Shown here in pieces: positions 1 through 8,279 of a DNA stretch of 64,000 nt; within the stretch, counting starts at the first letter, position 1; each line of letters opens with the position of its first letter. This DNA is from Candidatus Kouleothrix ribensis (lineage in GTDB: Bacteria > Chloroflexota > Chloroflexia > Chloroflexales > Roseiflexaceae): assembly GCA_016722075.1 (NCBI GenBank), contig JADKGW010000002.1:1116001-1180000 (forward strand), read 5' to 3'. The position numbers and the translations under genes were made by a program. The notes under the pieces are model-generated. The model had not been told where the DNA came from. It was given only the letters and a program-made list of their open reading frames with translations, and made no database searches.

Positions 1-555
1 CAACTCCGTTCGATTGGCATCCTGGCCGTGATCATGGTCATCATGATCTTCGCACTCGTCCCAGTAGCCGGCGCGGCCCCCGCACGTCAGGCCACCGATA
101 AGGTCGTCGCCAGCGACCAGCCGGTCGTGGGCGGCGCGATCACCGTCGCCAATGTCACCGCTGCGGCCGACGGCTGGATCGTCGCGCATCTCGACGAGGG
201 CGGCAAGCCGGGCAAGGTGCTGGGGCAGACCCTGGTAAAAGCCGGTACTAACGCGAACGTTCAGATCAAGCTGAGCCAGGCCGTCGATGTCGGCGCCAAG
301 CTCTGGCCGATGTTGCACCTCGACGCAGGCACAGCCGGCACCTACGAGTTCCCTGGCCCCGATGTGCCGATCAAGGATGCTGCCGGCAATATCGTTATGG
401 TGCAGATCAGCGTCACTGCTGCGCCGACCGCCCCGGCTGCGCCGACCAACCTGCCGAAGACTGGTGGGGCCGATGCGCCGCTGGGCCTGTTGCTGGCCGG
501 GCTGGTGTTGCTAGGCGCCGGTACGCTGCTGGCCCGGCGCACACGCCGCGCATAG
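1..555 (+). CDS. LPXTG-anchored DUF7282-like surface protein, 5' partial
   Basis: The frame is open through the left edge, so the true start lies upstream; an in-frame GTG at 28 is probably internal to the signal peptide. Visible parts are a hydrophobic export segment ending near AGAAPARQ, one domain of about 110 residues beginning ASDQPVVGG, an Ala/Pro spacer, LPKTGG, a hydrophobic stretch of about 20 residues and a basic RRTRRA tail. That C-terminus is a full sorting signal for sortase, so cell-surface anchoring is inferred. The domain resembles DUF7282-type proteins (assigned from memory) and recurs almost unchanged in the next gene. Biochemical role unknown. Confidence 0.8.
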   Translation, partial: QLRSIGILAVIMVIMIFALVPVAGAAPARQATDKVVASDQPVVGGAITVANVTAAADGWIVAHLDEGGKPGKVLGQTLVKAGTNANVQIKLSQAVDVGAKLWPMLHLDAGTAGTYEFPGPDVPIKDAAGNIVMVQISVTAAPTAPAAPTNLPKTGGADAPLGLLLAGLVLLGAGTLLARRTRRA

Positions 556-579
556 GCCATACGCACCACGCATTCAGGC

Positions 580-615
580 TACGAGGGCGGGCGCCTGCAG
601 GCGCCCGCCCTCGTA
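580..615. terminator. 36-bp perfect palindrome between the two surface-protein genes
   Basis: Two 18-base arms (580-597 and 598-615) are exact reverse complements with no spacer and are very GC-rich (GGGCGGGCGCC core). The palindrome starts 24 bases after the upstream stop codon and ends about 50 bases before the next start. There is no T-run, so it is either a factor-assisted terminator or a transcript-end stabiliser. Being symmetric, it would act on either strand. Confidence 0.6.
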
Positions 616-667
616 TGATGTTGGCTCGACCGACCGATAGTCCAGCCAAGCGAAGGAAGGTACTATC

Positions 668-1498
668 ATGTCGCGATCGATTCGCCCACTTGCAATACTG
701 GCAGCCGTGCTGCTACCGGCTGCCCTGGCGCCGGCGCTCGGCGCCGGGGCCGAGCGGCATGCCGCAGGCAAGGTCGTAACGATTAAGGATTTCGAGTTCG
801 CCCCGGCAGAGCTGACGATCACGGCCGGCGATACGATTACCTGGGAGAATAACGGGCCGCGGCCGCACACCGCTACCTCGCTCGATGGCACGTTCGACTC
901 GGGCAACCTGGATGCCGGCCAGACATTTAGCGCTACCTTCGCCAATGCCGGCACGTTCATATACGCCTGCCGGTATCACGATATTATGCAGGGCACAATC
1001 ACGGTGGTGGCGCCGGCGCCAACCCCAACCGCAGCGCCTACCGGCCAGGTTACGGCCAGCGACCAGCCGGTGGTCGGCGGGGCGATCACACTAGCGCAGG
1101 TCAGCGCCGGGCAAGCCAGCTGGGTCGTCGCGCAGCTCGACCAGGGCGGCAAGCCGGGCAAGGTGCTGGGGCAGACCCTGGTAAAGGCCGGGACTAACGC
1201 GAACGTTCAGATCAGGCTGAGCCAGGCCGTCGATGTAGGCGCCAGGCTGTGGCTCCTGTTGCGGCTCGACGCGGGCACGCCTGGCAGCTACGAGTTCCCT
1301 GGCCCGGATGGGCCGGTACACGCCACCGGCGGCCAGATCGTCATGCAGCAGATCAGCGTCACCGCAGCCCCGGCCAGGCGGGCTAGCCCGGCCCCCCCGG
1401 CCAGCCCACCACGCACCGGTGCAATGCTGCTGCCGCTGGGCATACTGGCGCTGCTGCTGGCTGGCGGGCTGCTGGCGCTGCGCATGCGCCGCCACTAA
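668..1498 (+). CDS. Cupredoxin + DUF7282-like surface protein
   Basis: This 276-residue protein has a signal peptide (about 1-26) and a plastocyanin-like domain (about 34-115). The expected type-1 copper ligands are visible: His67 in RPHTA, then Cys101, His104 and Met107 in ACRYHDIM. A linker rich in Ala, Pro and Thr leads to a second domain (about 127-235) nearly identical to that of the upstream gene. The end is PPRTG, a hydrophobic helix and RMRRH, which looks like a degenerate or variant LPXTG signal. It is probably an exported, membrane- or wall-attached copper protein for electron transfer; its redox partner is not in the window. The shared domain points to recent duplication. Confidence 0.85.
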   Translation: MSRSIRPLAILAAVLLPAALAPALGAGAERHAAGKVVTIKDFEFAPAELTITAGDTITWENNGPRPHTATSLDGTFDSGNLDAGQTFSATFANAGTFIYACRYHDIMQGTITVVAPAPTPTAAPTGQVTASDQPVVGGAITLAQVSAGQASWVVAQLDQGGKPGKVLGQTLVKAGTNANVQIRLSQAVDVGARLWLLLRLDAGTPGSYEFPGPDGPVHATGGQIVMQQISVTAAPARRASPAPPASPPRTGAMLLPLGILALLLAGGLLALRMRRH

Positions 1499-1537
1499 GG
1501 AGTGGGGCGCTCTGCAGCCGGCCGGTTCGTCGTGCGG

Positions 1538-2887
1538 CTACTGTTTAAACCGCGAACTGGCTGCCGGTGGAGCAGCGGCACACACCGCGTGGTACAGCTC
1601 CTCGGCCTGCTGCGCCAGCACGGCCTTCGAGAAACGCTGCTCGGCCACCTGGCGCGCAGCCGCGCCCAGCCGCCGCCGGCCGGCCGGATCGGCCAGCAGG
1701 GCCACCATGCGCCGCGCAAACCCGCTGATCGTCGGCTCGAGCGCCCCATTCACGCCATCGCTGATGATGTCGGGCGTGCCGCCGGTGGGCATGGCCAGCA
1801 TCGCCGCGCCACACGCGCCGGCCTCGAGTGGCACGCGGCTCAGCGGCTCGCCCCAGGCCGAGGGGAACAGCAGCAGCTCGCAGCCGCCGATCAGGCGCAA
1901 CACTTCGTCGTGCGGCACCCAGCCCAGGAAGTGCGCGTGGATGCCTAGCGCGGCCAGCTCGCGCTCGAGCATGGGCCGTAGCGGCCCATCGCCGGCCACT
2001 ACCAGCGACCAGCTCGCGCTAAGCGGCGTTCGGGGTTGCTGGCGGTGGGCTGCTCGGAAGATCTCGACCAGCAGCTGGGCGCCCTTGTTCTGCTCGAGCT
2101 TGCCCACGAACAGCAGATAGCGCGTGCCGGCCGGCACGCTGGCCTGCGGCGTGGACAGTGTGGCGTCGATCGCCGCGAGATCGACCATATTCGGCAGCAC
2201 ATGGATGCGCGCCTCGGGCACCGCGCGCGCCAGCCGCCCGGCCATGTACGCGCTCACCGCGATCACCGCATCGGCCTGGCGTAGCGCCTGCCGCCGCCGC
2301 CGCATATGCGCCAGCATATAGGGCATAGCCACCAGCGCCAGCGTACCGCGCAGCACACCCAGCCGCACCGGCAGATCGGCCGCGAGCGAGGCCCAGGTCT
2401 GGTTCGCGTAGGGCAGGCGATTAGCGTGCAACCCGGTGCTGAAGTAATCCCACGGCCAGTGGTCGCGTACCGTAATCACCACCGGCACGCCCAGCCGCCG
2501 CCCGGCCAACACCGCCGCCTGCGCGGCCTGCACATGCTGCGCGTGGATGATCCGCGCTTGATGCTGGCGATGGGGTGCCTGCTGCTCGGCAACCCGCACG
2601 ATCGTATCGGCCAGGCGCGGCCAGAAGCGCTCGTAGCGGAAGTAGTTCTGCACAAACGGCAGGTTCGGCGCCCAGTAGGCCGCGTACACGGTTGGCACGC
2701 CCAGCACGTGCTCGGCCACCAGGTTATGCGGCGCAGCACCAGCCCGCGCCGGCTGCGGCACGATCGCCGTAACGGCATGGCCACGCTCGATCAGCGCCCG
2801 CGCCAGGGTGTGCGCGCTCCAGCCGGCCCCGCCACAGCGCGGCGGAAACACATCGCTGGGCAGCAGCACCTGTAGCCGGCCGCTCAT
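1538..2887 (-). CDS. Glycosyltransferase family 4
   Basis: This 449-residue GT-B fold protein has an N-terminal acceptor domain beginning LQVLLPSDVFPPRCGGAGW and a C-terminal nucleotide-sugar domain. FVGKLEQNKGAQLLVE and the EPLSRVPLE (E-x7-E) motif followed by GGTPDII are typical of GT4 retaining transferases. It should transfer a sugar from an activated donor to a glycan or lipid on the cytoplasmic face; donor and acceptor cannot be read. Its ATG overlaps the stop of the upstream STAS gene by four bases (ATGA), so the two are translationally coupled. It faces the surface-protein gene that ends at 1498. Confidence 0.85.
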   Translation of the reverse strand: MSGRLQVLLPSDVFPPRCGGAGWSAHTLARALIERGHAVTAIVPQPARAGAAPHNLVAEHVLGVPTVYAAYWAPNLPFVQNYFRYERFWPRLADTIVRVAEQQAPHRQHQARIIHAQHVQAAQAAVLAGRRLGVPVVITVRDHWPWDYFSTGLHANRLPYANQTWASLAADLPVRLGVLRGTLALVAMPYMLAHMRRRRQALRQADAVIAVSAYMAGRLARAVPEARIHVLPNMVDLAAIDATLSTPQASVPAGTRYLLFVGKLEQNKGAQLLVEIFRAAHRQQPRTPLSASWSLVVAGDGPLRPMLERELAALGIHAHFLGWVPHDEVLRLIGGCELLLFPSAWGEPLSRVPLEAGACGAAMLAMPTGGTPDIISDGVNGALEPTISGFARRMVALLADPAGRRRLGAAARQVAEQRFSKAVLAQQAEELYHAVCAAAPPAASSRFKQ

Positions 2888-3714
2888 GCCTGGGCGGTGA
2901 TCGCCAGGCCCTGCTGCGCCAGCGCGTATTCGATCCCGCTCTGAAGATTGCTGAGCGTCACCAGCCGGCCCAGATCGAGCCCCAGCTGCACGAGCGTCTG
3001 AGCCACCTCGGCGCTGATGCCCACCAGCACCACCTGCGAGCCAAGCAAGCTCGCGGCCCGCGCAGTCTGCATCAAGTGGTTAGCCACGTTAGTGTCGACC
3101 ATCGCCACGCCGGTGATGTCGAGCAGCACGATCTCGGCTTGCTCGCGTGCAATCGCCTCGAGCAGTGCCTCGGTGAGCGTCTGGGCGCGCGCACTATCGA
3201 CCCGGCCAACCAGCGGGACGACCAGCACGCCGTTATACACCGGAATAATCGGGTTCGACAGCTCTTGAATCGCCGCGCGCAGCCGCTCCTGGTTGGCGCT
3301 GGCGGCCTCGAGGCGCTCGATCAAATCACGGTGATAGGTATCGACGATCACGCGCGCGCTTTTGTGCGCGAGGTTTTCGACCGCCTGGGCCGCCTCGAGT
3401 GTCGCGCCGGCCGGCCAGCCCGCGCCCGACAGCACGCCATAGATCGCGCCACGCTGTTCGTCGAGCAGCTCGAGCGCGGCATCACGCTCAAGCCCGTCGC
3501 GCATCTGTGTCTGTGCCATCTGCACCAGCGTCTGATCGAGTACACCGGCCGGCTGCTGCAATTGCCCGATCAAGCCATCGAGCCCGGCCAGCAGAACCGC
3601 GCGGCGCTCGGCATCGGAAAGCGTACCGAGCTGCTGCGCGACCGGCGTTGCAAGCAGGCCGTCGGCGAGCGCGGCTTTGTGCTGATTAAGAAGAGCGATC
3701 AGCGGCTCGTTCAC
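2884..3714 (-). CDS. RsbR-type STAS domain protein
   Basis: This 276-residue protein starts at GTG. The N-terminal half (about 1-145) is helical and resembles the sensor part of RsbR-type proteins. The C-terminal part, from about LSNPIIPVYNGVLVVPLVG onward, is a STAS domain with the usual VLLDITGVAMVDTNVANHL segment, where the Thr/Ser phosphorylation site of stressosome proteins sits. It is probably a stressosome-like or anti-anti-sigma component regulated by a switch kinase; none is adjacent, although a PP2C/SpoIIE phosphatase lies at the far right edge. It is coupled by overlap to the downstream glycosyltransferase. Confidence 0.82.
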   Translation of the reverse strand: MNEPLIALLNQHKAALADGLLATPVAQQLGTLSDAERRAVLLAGLDGLIGQLQQPAGVLDQTLVQMAQTQMRDGLERDAALELLDEQRGAIYGVLSGAGWPAGATLEAAQAVENLAHKSARVIVDTYHRDLIERLEAASANQERLRAAIQELSNPIIPVYNGVLVVPLVGRVDSARAQTLTEALLEAIAREQAEIVLLDITGVAMVDTNVANHLMQTARAASLLGSQVVLVGISAEVAQTLVQLGLDLGRLVTLSNLQSGIEYALAQQGLAITAQA

Positions 3715-3783
3715 GCGCTACCCTCCACGTACTTAAGCGGCTTGGAAATCTTAGATCGTCGCGATGGGCCGGCCGGGAGGCAC

Positions 3784-3801
3784 GCTTGGCGCCTGCCAAG
3801 C
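3784..3801. terminator. Small hairpin between glycosyltransferase and STAS genes
   Basis: GCTTGGC and GCCAAGC form a 7-bp stem with a GCCT loop. It lies in the 123-base gap between the end of the upstream glycosyltransferase (3838) and the STAS gene start (3714), both on the minus strand. No T-run follows, so termination is only partial at best. Confidence 0.3.
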
Positions 3802-3837
3802 ACTATGCTGGCCACCGCAGAAGCCAGGCCAATTATA

Positions 3838-5031
3838 TCACGAAGCGATCAGCGCAAGCAGAATGTGCTCGAGCTCTTCGCAGTGCCGTGCCCACGAATA
3901 GTGCGCAGCCACACGCGCGCGCGCACGCGCGCCCATCGCCCGCGCCGCCGCCGGGTCGTCGAGCAGCCGCATGATCGCGCCGGCCAGCCCGGCGATGTCG
4001 CCCTCGGCATACAGCAGGCCCTCCTGCCCATCGCGGATCACCTGGCTCAGCGGGCCGATGTTGGCGGTGACCACCGGCAGGCCGGCCGCCATATACTCGT
4101 AGACCTTCAGCGGCGACCAGAAGAAGCCGGCTGTGCGCAGAGCCGGGTGCGGGGCCGTGTTGAATGGCGCCACGCCGATCGCCGCCCCCGCCAGCAGCTG
4201 AGGCACCGCCTCGTAGGCCACCGCACCAGTGAAGCTGAAGCGCCCAGGCCAGGCCGCCGCCAGCCGCTCGGCCGCCGCGCGCTCTGGCCCGTCGCCGATC
4301 AGCACAAACTGGCAGTCGCGCCCCAGCGCCAGCAGCATCGCCGCCGCCTTCACGAAATCGAGCACGCCGTGCCAGGCCCGGAACGACCCGAGAAACACCA
4401 CGACCGGGGCCGTCGCGGCAGGCTGGCTGTGCCCCGGGGCTGGCTGGCCGGTAGCCTGGAAGCTATCGGGGGTGAATCGCTCAACATTCGCGCCCCACGG
4501 CAGCTCGATGATCTTTGCGCGCGGGATCTCGGCCGGCACGGTGGTGTGCAGCGGCGTGACGATCCGCCCAGCCCAGCGGCACTGGGTCAGCGCCCAGCGC
4601 CGCATGGGGCCACCCAGCGCATCATCGATCCGGCGCTTGCGCACCTGCGGCGGGTCAACGATCAGCGCATTGACTTCGAGCAGCGCCGGCAGGCCCAGCC
4701 GGCGCGCCGCCAGCATGCCGGCGCCGGCAAAATTGTAGTAGCGCTCCATCACTACATCCGGCCGCACCGCCCGCGCCAGCCGCAACACCAGCCCGGTGGT
4801 CAAGAGCGCCGCTGCCTTGGGCACATCGACATGATGCAGGTGGAAGCCCGCGAATTGCGTGGAGCGCGGGCGCGCGAGCGCCGCCAGGCCGCCCCAGCCC
4901 GAACGCGCACTGGCAACGACATGGAGCGTATGGCCGCGCGCAGCCAGGCCACGTGCCACCTCGAGCGTGTGCGTCGAGCCGCCGAGGGCACCTGGAACGG
5001 GGATTCCGCTCGCCAGGTACAGGATCTTCAA
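3838..5031 (-). CDS. Glycosyltransferase family 4
   Basis: This 397-residue GT-B protein begins MKILYLASGIPVPGALGGS, has the mid-protein FLGSFRAWHGVLDFVKAA segment, and ends with the donor-site region SPLKVYEYMAAGLPVV followed by GPLSQVI. These are GT4 hallmarks. Its start codon overlaps the stop of the c-di-AMP receptor-like gene by four bases, so the two genes form a tight two-gene unit driven by the promoter at 5301-5329. It likely works on exopolysaccharide or glycolipid synthesis with the second GT4 at 1538-2887. Substrates unknown. Confidence 0.85.
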   Translation of the reverse strand: MKILYLASGIPVPGALGGSTHTLEVARGLAARGHTLHVVASARSGWGGLAALARPRSTQFAGFHLHHVDVPKAAALLTTGLVLRLARAVRPDVVMERYYNFAGAGMLAARRLGLPALLEVNALIVDPPQVRKRRIDDALGGPMRRWALTQCRWAGRIVTPLHTTVPAEIPRAKIIELPWGANVERFTPDSFQATGQPAPGHSQPAATAPVVVFLGSFRAWHGVLDFVKAAAMLLALGRDCQFVLIGDGPERAAAERLAAAWPGRFSFTGAVAYEAVPQLLAGAAIGVAPFNTAPHPALRTAGFFWSPLKVYEYMAAGLPVVTANIGPLSQVIRDGQEGLLYAEGDIAGLAGAIMRLLDDPAAARAMGARARARVAAHYSWARHCEELEHILLALIAS

Positions 5032-5270
5032 ATCCGCTCGTAGCGCTCGAGATCGAGCGTAATCACCAGCGAGCCAGGTGCCGCGCGGCGCACCAGCGCC
5101 ACAGCCTGATCGGTAGCAGCCTCCTCGACACCCACCAGCAGTGTTGTATTACCCTTGCGCAAGAAACCGCCAGTCGAGGCCAGCCGGGTGACCCGAAAGC
5201 CCTGCTCGACTAGCGCATCGACCACGGCATCAGCGACACTATATTCGGTTACAAACACCAATAATTTCAT
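5028..5270 (-). CDS. Cyclic di-AMP receptor-like protein (PstA/DarA family)
   Basis: This 80-residue ferredoxin-like protein begins MKLLVFVTEYSVADAV and contains LASTGGFLRKGNTTLLVGVE, the signature of the PII-like PstA/DarA family (formerly DUF970) that binds cyclic di-AMP in Firmicutes. It is shorter than PstA (about 109 residues), so ligand binding here is inferred. The ATG at 5270 is preferred over the GTG at 5276 because AGGAG lies five bases upstream and family members start MKL. It is first in an operon with a glycosyltransferase, suggesting second-messenger control of glycan synthesis. Confidence 0.78.
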   Translation of the reverse strand: MKLLVFVTEYSVADAVVDALVEQGFRVTRLASTGGFLRKGNTTLLVGVEEAATDQAVALVRRAAPGSLVITLDLERYERI

Positions 5271-5300
5271 GCGCACTCCTCACGCCACTCAATCGACGGC

Positions 5301-5329
5301 ATTATAAGGCGCCGGTATGCGCAAGTCAA
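5301..5329 (-). promoter_or_regulatory. Sigma-70-type promoter for the c-di-AMP receptor operon
   Basis: Reading the minus strand, TTGACT (5329-5324) and TATAAT (5306-5301) are separated by exactly 17 bases. The predicted start is near 5294, about 24 bases before the ATG at 5270, leaving room for the AGGAG ribosome site. Confidence 0.72.
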
Positions 5330-5354
5330 CACCACTCCACGCTATTTCGACCAG

Positions 5355-5382
5355 TTGACAGCGCCCTGTAAACCGCTACAAT
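5355..5382 (+). promoter_or_regulatory. Sigma-70-type promoter for the histidine kinase gene
   Basis: TTGACA (5355-5360), a perfect -35 box, and TACAAT (5377-5382) are 16 bases apart. The predicted start is near 5389, about 67 bases before the ATG at 5456. It is back to back with the minus-strand promoter at 5301-5329, so regulators binding between them could affect both genes. Confidence 0.65.
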
Positions 5383-5455
5383 ACAAATCAGATCGTATAC
5401 CTGCGGCACTTGATGCGTGCAACCGCCGCACGCGGCTTCGCTCACAATGCACTGA

Positions 5456-7591
5456 ATGCTCACCGTACCACCAACAACCCAGCCTGCCCTGCCACTACTA
5501 GCCACGGTGGCGCGCCTGCTGTCGAGCGACCTCGTGTTCGTAGACCGTATGCACGACCTGTTCGGCTTGCTGCACGAGGCCGTGCAGTTCTACGATGCGC
5601 GCCTGATCTACTGGCCGCAAACGGCCCAGCCGGGTGCGCCGCGCGAGCAGATCGGCACCGACGATGGCTGGCACGAGTACTGGATCGACGATCTGACCGA
5701 CCTGGCCGTGCAGCGCGGCGCGCCGGTGCATACCAGCATCCCCTTCGAGAAGCTGCTCGACGATCCGGCCGATGATCTGCCGGCCGAGATCTGGTATTAC
5801 GGCATTCCCATCACCTGGAACGAGCAGACCTGGGGCGTGCTCGAGCTGCGCGCCGCTGGCAGCGCGGCGTTTACGGCCGCCGAACAGGCCTTCCTCACCG
5901 CCATCACGCCACTGCTCGCCGCCGCAATCGCGATCGAGGGCGGCGATAGCATGCTGCCGGTGCTGGCGCAGCGGGTCGATCAGCTGACCGCCGAGCAAGC
6001 TCACGAGATCGCCATCCTGCGCCAAGAACTCGAGGCGCCGCTCACACTCAACGCGCTACTCATGAAGCTGCTGCACTGGGTGCTCGACGCGACCGGCGCC
6101 GAGGCCGGGGCGTTTAGCCTGGTAGACCATGATCGCGGCGAGCTGGTGGTGCAGGCGCACACAGGCTACCCACTTGCCGGCGCCACGCCCTACGGCGAGC
6201 CACGCCGGCGCCTCAGCTGGGAACAAGGCCTGGTCGGCAAGGTCGCGCGTACCGGCCGGTCGCTGCTGATCCGCGACGTCAACCGCGAACCCGACTACCA
6301 GCCGGGCAGCCCGAATGTGCGCGCCGAGCTGGCCATCCCGATCAATGCCGACGGCCGCGCGCTGGCGGTGCTGGTGCTGAGCAGCCCGCGATCGGCCGCG
6401 TTCGGCGAGGGCGAGGTGGCGGTAGCCCAGGCGCTGTGCATGCTCGCGCCGCAGCCGCTGCGCCGTGCGCTACGCTACCAGGAGCTGCTCGAAACCAGCA
6501 CGCAGCTCAACCAGGTCGTCACCAGCATGCCGATTGGCCTGGCGCTGCTCGACATTCAGGGCCGCGTGCTGCGCCACAACCCGGCCTGGGCCCATGTCTG
6601 GGGCATCGGCGAACTGGCCAGCGACGAGCTGTTCCACGTGCCGTGGGATCTCGTGCCGCAGATCCTGGCGCGCCTGACCAACCCGATGGGCCTGAACGAC
6701 TTCTGCGCAAACGACCAGAGCAGCCCCACCGATGTGCAGACCACCACCATCCGCCTGCGCGACCCGCACCAGGAGCTCGATGTGCTCTCGGTGCCCACGC
6801 GCGATAGCCTGGGCCAGCTGACCGGGCGGCTATGGCTGGTGAGCGACGTGACCCGTGAGCGCGAGGCCGACCGGCTCAAGAGCGAGTTCATCTCGGTCGT
6901 ATCGCACGAGCTGCGCACGCCGCTCACATCGATCCTGGGCTACACCGAGCTGCTGATGGCGCGCGAGTTCGCCCCGGCCGAGCAGCGCGAGTTCGTCAAA
7001 ACCGTCTACGACGAGGCCGGGCATCTCTCGCAGATCGTCGAAGACATGCTCGGCATCTCGCGGCTCGAGGCCGGCAGCATCAAGCTGAACCAGTGGGTCG
7101 TCTCGATGCGCCAGCTGATCGGCGAGATGACTGCGCAGCTCAGCCACCACCTTTCGGCGCGCCATCGCATGGTGATCGACATCCCCAACCAGCTGCCGCC
7201 GGCCTATATCGACCGCGACAAAGTCAAGCAGATCTTGTTCAATTTGCTGATCAACGCCGCCAAGTACTCGCCGCGCGGCGGCGAGATCGCGCTCTCGGTC
7301 GAAGAGGCCGACACGCCGACGCCCGACCACCCGGCCGGCCGCTTTTTGCTGGTGACTGTGCGCGACCAGGGCATGGGCATCCCGCCCGAAGATCTGCCGC
7401 GGATCTGGGAGCGCTTCTATCGCGTCGACAACACCAACACCCGCCGGATCGGCGGCACCGGCCTGGGCCTGGCGATCACCAAGGGGCTGGTCGAGCTACA
7501 CGGGGGCCGGATCTGGGTCGAGAGCACGCTCGGCCAGGGCAGCGCGTTCATGTTCACCCTGCCGATCGTCACCGAGCTGATGCGCCCCTAG
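5456..7591 (+). CDS. GAF-GAF-PAS sensor histidine kinase
   Basis: This 711-residue cytoplasmic kinase has no membrane segment. The first GAF-like region (about 1-160) is divergent. The second GAF domain (about 190-340) contains QGLVGKVARTGRSLLIRDV. A PAS domain (about 345-470) starts NQVVTSMPIGLALLD. The HisKA domain carries SHELRTPLTSILGYTELL with phosphorylatable His484. The HATPase_c domain has N-box NLLINAAKYSP, DQGMGIPPEDL, and GGTGLGLAITKGLVELHGG. It should autophosphorylate in response to a signal sensed by the GAF/PAS part and pass phosphate to a response regulator; no partner is adjacent. It is transcribed alone from the promoter at 5355-5382. Confidence 0.92.
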   Translation: MLTVPPTTQPALPLLATVARLLSSDLVFVDRMHDLFGLLHEAVQFYDARLIYWPQTAQPGAPREQIGTDDGWHEYWIDDLTDLAVQRGAPVHTSIPFEKLLDDPADDLPAEIWYYGIPITWNEQTWGVLELRAAGSAAFTAAEQAFLTAITPLLAAAIAIEGGDSMLPVLAQRVDQLTAEQAHEIAILRQELEAPLTLNALLMKLLHWVLDATGAEAGAFSLVDHDRGELVVQAHTGYPLAGATPYGEPRRRLSWEQGLVGKVARTGRSLLIRDVNREPDYQPGSPNVRAELAIPINADGRALAVLVLSSPRSAAFGEGEVAVAQALCMLAPQPLRRALRYQELLETSTQLNQVVTSMPIGLALLDIQGRVLRHNPAWAHVWGIGELASDELFHVPWDLVPQILARLTNPMGLNDFCANDQSSPTDVQTTTIRLRDPHQELDVLSVPTRDSLGQLTGRLWLVSDVTREREADRLKSEFISVVSHELRTPLTSILGYTELLMAREFAPAEQREFVKTVYDEAGHLSQIVEDMLGISRLEAGSIKLNQWVVSMRQLIGEMTAQLSHHLSARHRMVIDIPNQLPPAYIDRDKVKQILFNLLINAAKYSPRGGEIALSVEEADTPTPDHPAGRFLLVTVRDQGMGIPPEDLPRIWERFYRVDNTNTRRIGGTGLGLAITKGLVELHGGRIWVESTLGQGSAFMFTLPIVTELMRP

Positions 7592-7645
7592 AGGCAATAT
7601 CGTTCACATAGCCACCTTCCGGCGCGGGAATCCCCGAGTGTCGAT

Positions 7646-8275
7646 ATGACCGAACGCGACAAACCCGGCCTGCCCGGCAACTACATTCCGGCTGAGCCGG
7701 CCCGCGCCGAGATCTGCGTAGTCAACTCGCGCTTCATTGCCAGCATTGCCCCGGCCACCGACGTGGCGGCTGCGCGCGCGTTCATCGCCGCAGTGCGCGC
7801 GGCCATGCCCGACGCAACCCACCACGTGTATGCCTATATCATCGGGCATGGCGCCAGCACCACGCTGGGCATGAGCGACGACGGCGAGCCGCCCGGCACG
7901 GCCGGCCGGCCGACCATGGCGGTGCTGCGCGGCAGCGGCCTGGGCGACGTGGCGATTGTGGTGACGCGCTACTTCGGCGGCACACTGCTAGGCACCGGTG
8001 GCCTGGTGCGCGCCTACGGCGACGCCGCCAGAGCCGTGCTGGCGATCGTGCCGCGCAGCGAGAAGATCGCGCGGGGGGTGCTCGAGCTAACGCTACCCTA
8101 CAGCGCCTACGAGCCGGTGCGTCGCCTGGTGGCCGCACATGCCGGCAGCATCCTCGGCGAGGCATTCGCCGAGGATGTGCTGCTGCGTGTCGAGCTGCCG
8201 CTCGCCGAGCTTGCGGCATTCAGAAGCCAGATCGAGCAGATCACCGCCGGGCAGGCGCGCTTTGGCGTGGGGTAG
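7646..8275 (+). CDS. YigZ/IMPACT family protein
   Basis: This 209-residue protein has the UPF0029 (IMPACT N-terminal) domain over about 18-130, with THHVYAYIIGHG, SDDGEPPGTAGRPTMAVL and VVTRYFGGTLLGTGGLVRAYG, the conserved signature of YigZ proteins. The C-terminal DUF1949-like ferredoxin fold (about 140-205) completes the usual architecture and length. The molecular role is poorly defined; links to translation control come from eukaryotic IMPACT. It follows the histidine kinase by 54 bases on the same strand and converges on the cysteine desulfurase gene with only four bases between stops. Confidence 0.9.
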   Translation: MTERDKPGLPGNYIPAEPARAEICVVNSRFIASIAPATDVAAARAFIAAVRAAMPDATHHVYAYIIGHGASTTLGMSDDGEPPGTAGRPTMAVLRGSGLGDVAIVVTRYFGGTLLGTGGLVRAYGDAARAVLAIVPRSEKIARGVLELTLPYSAYEPVRRLVAAHAGSILGEAFAEDVLLRVELPLAELAAFRSQIEQITAGQARFGVG

Positions 8276-8279
8276 GCGC

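Noticed and set aside
3076..5043. 655-codon plus-strand open frame opposite glycosyltransferase and STAS genes
   Set aside because: It is antisense to well-supported genes, is rich in Arg, His and Gln as expected from the complement of GC-rich coding DNA, and shows no domain.
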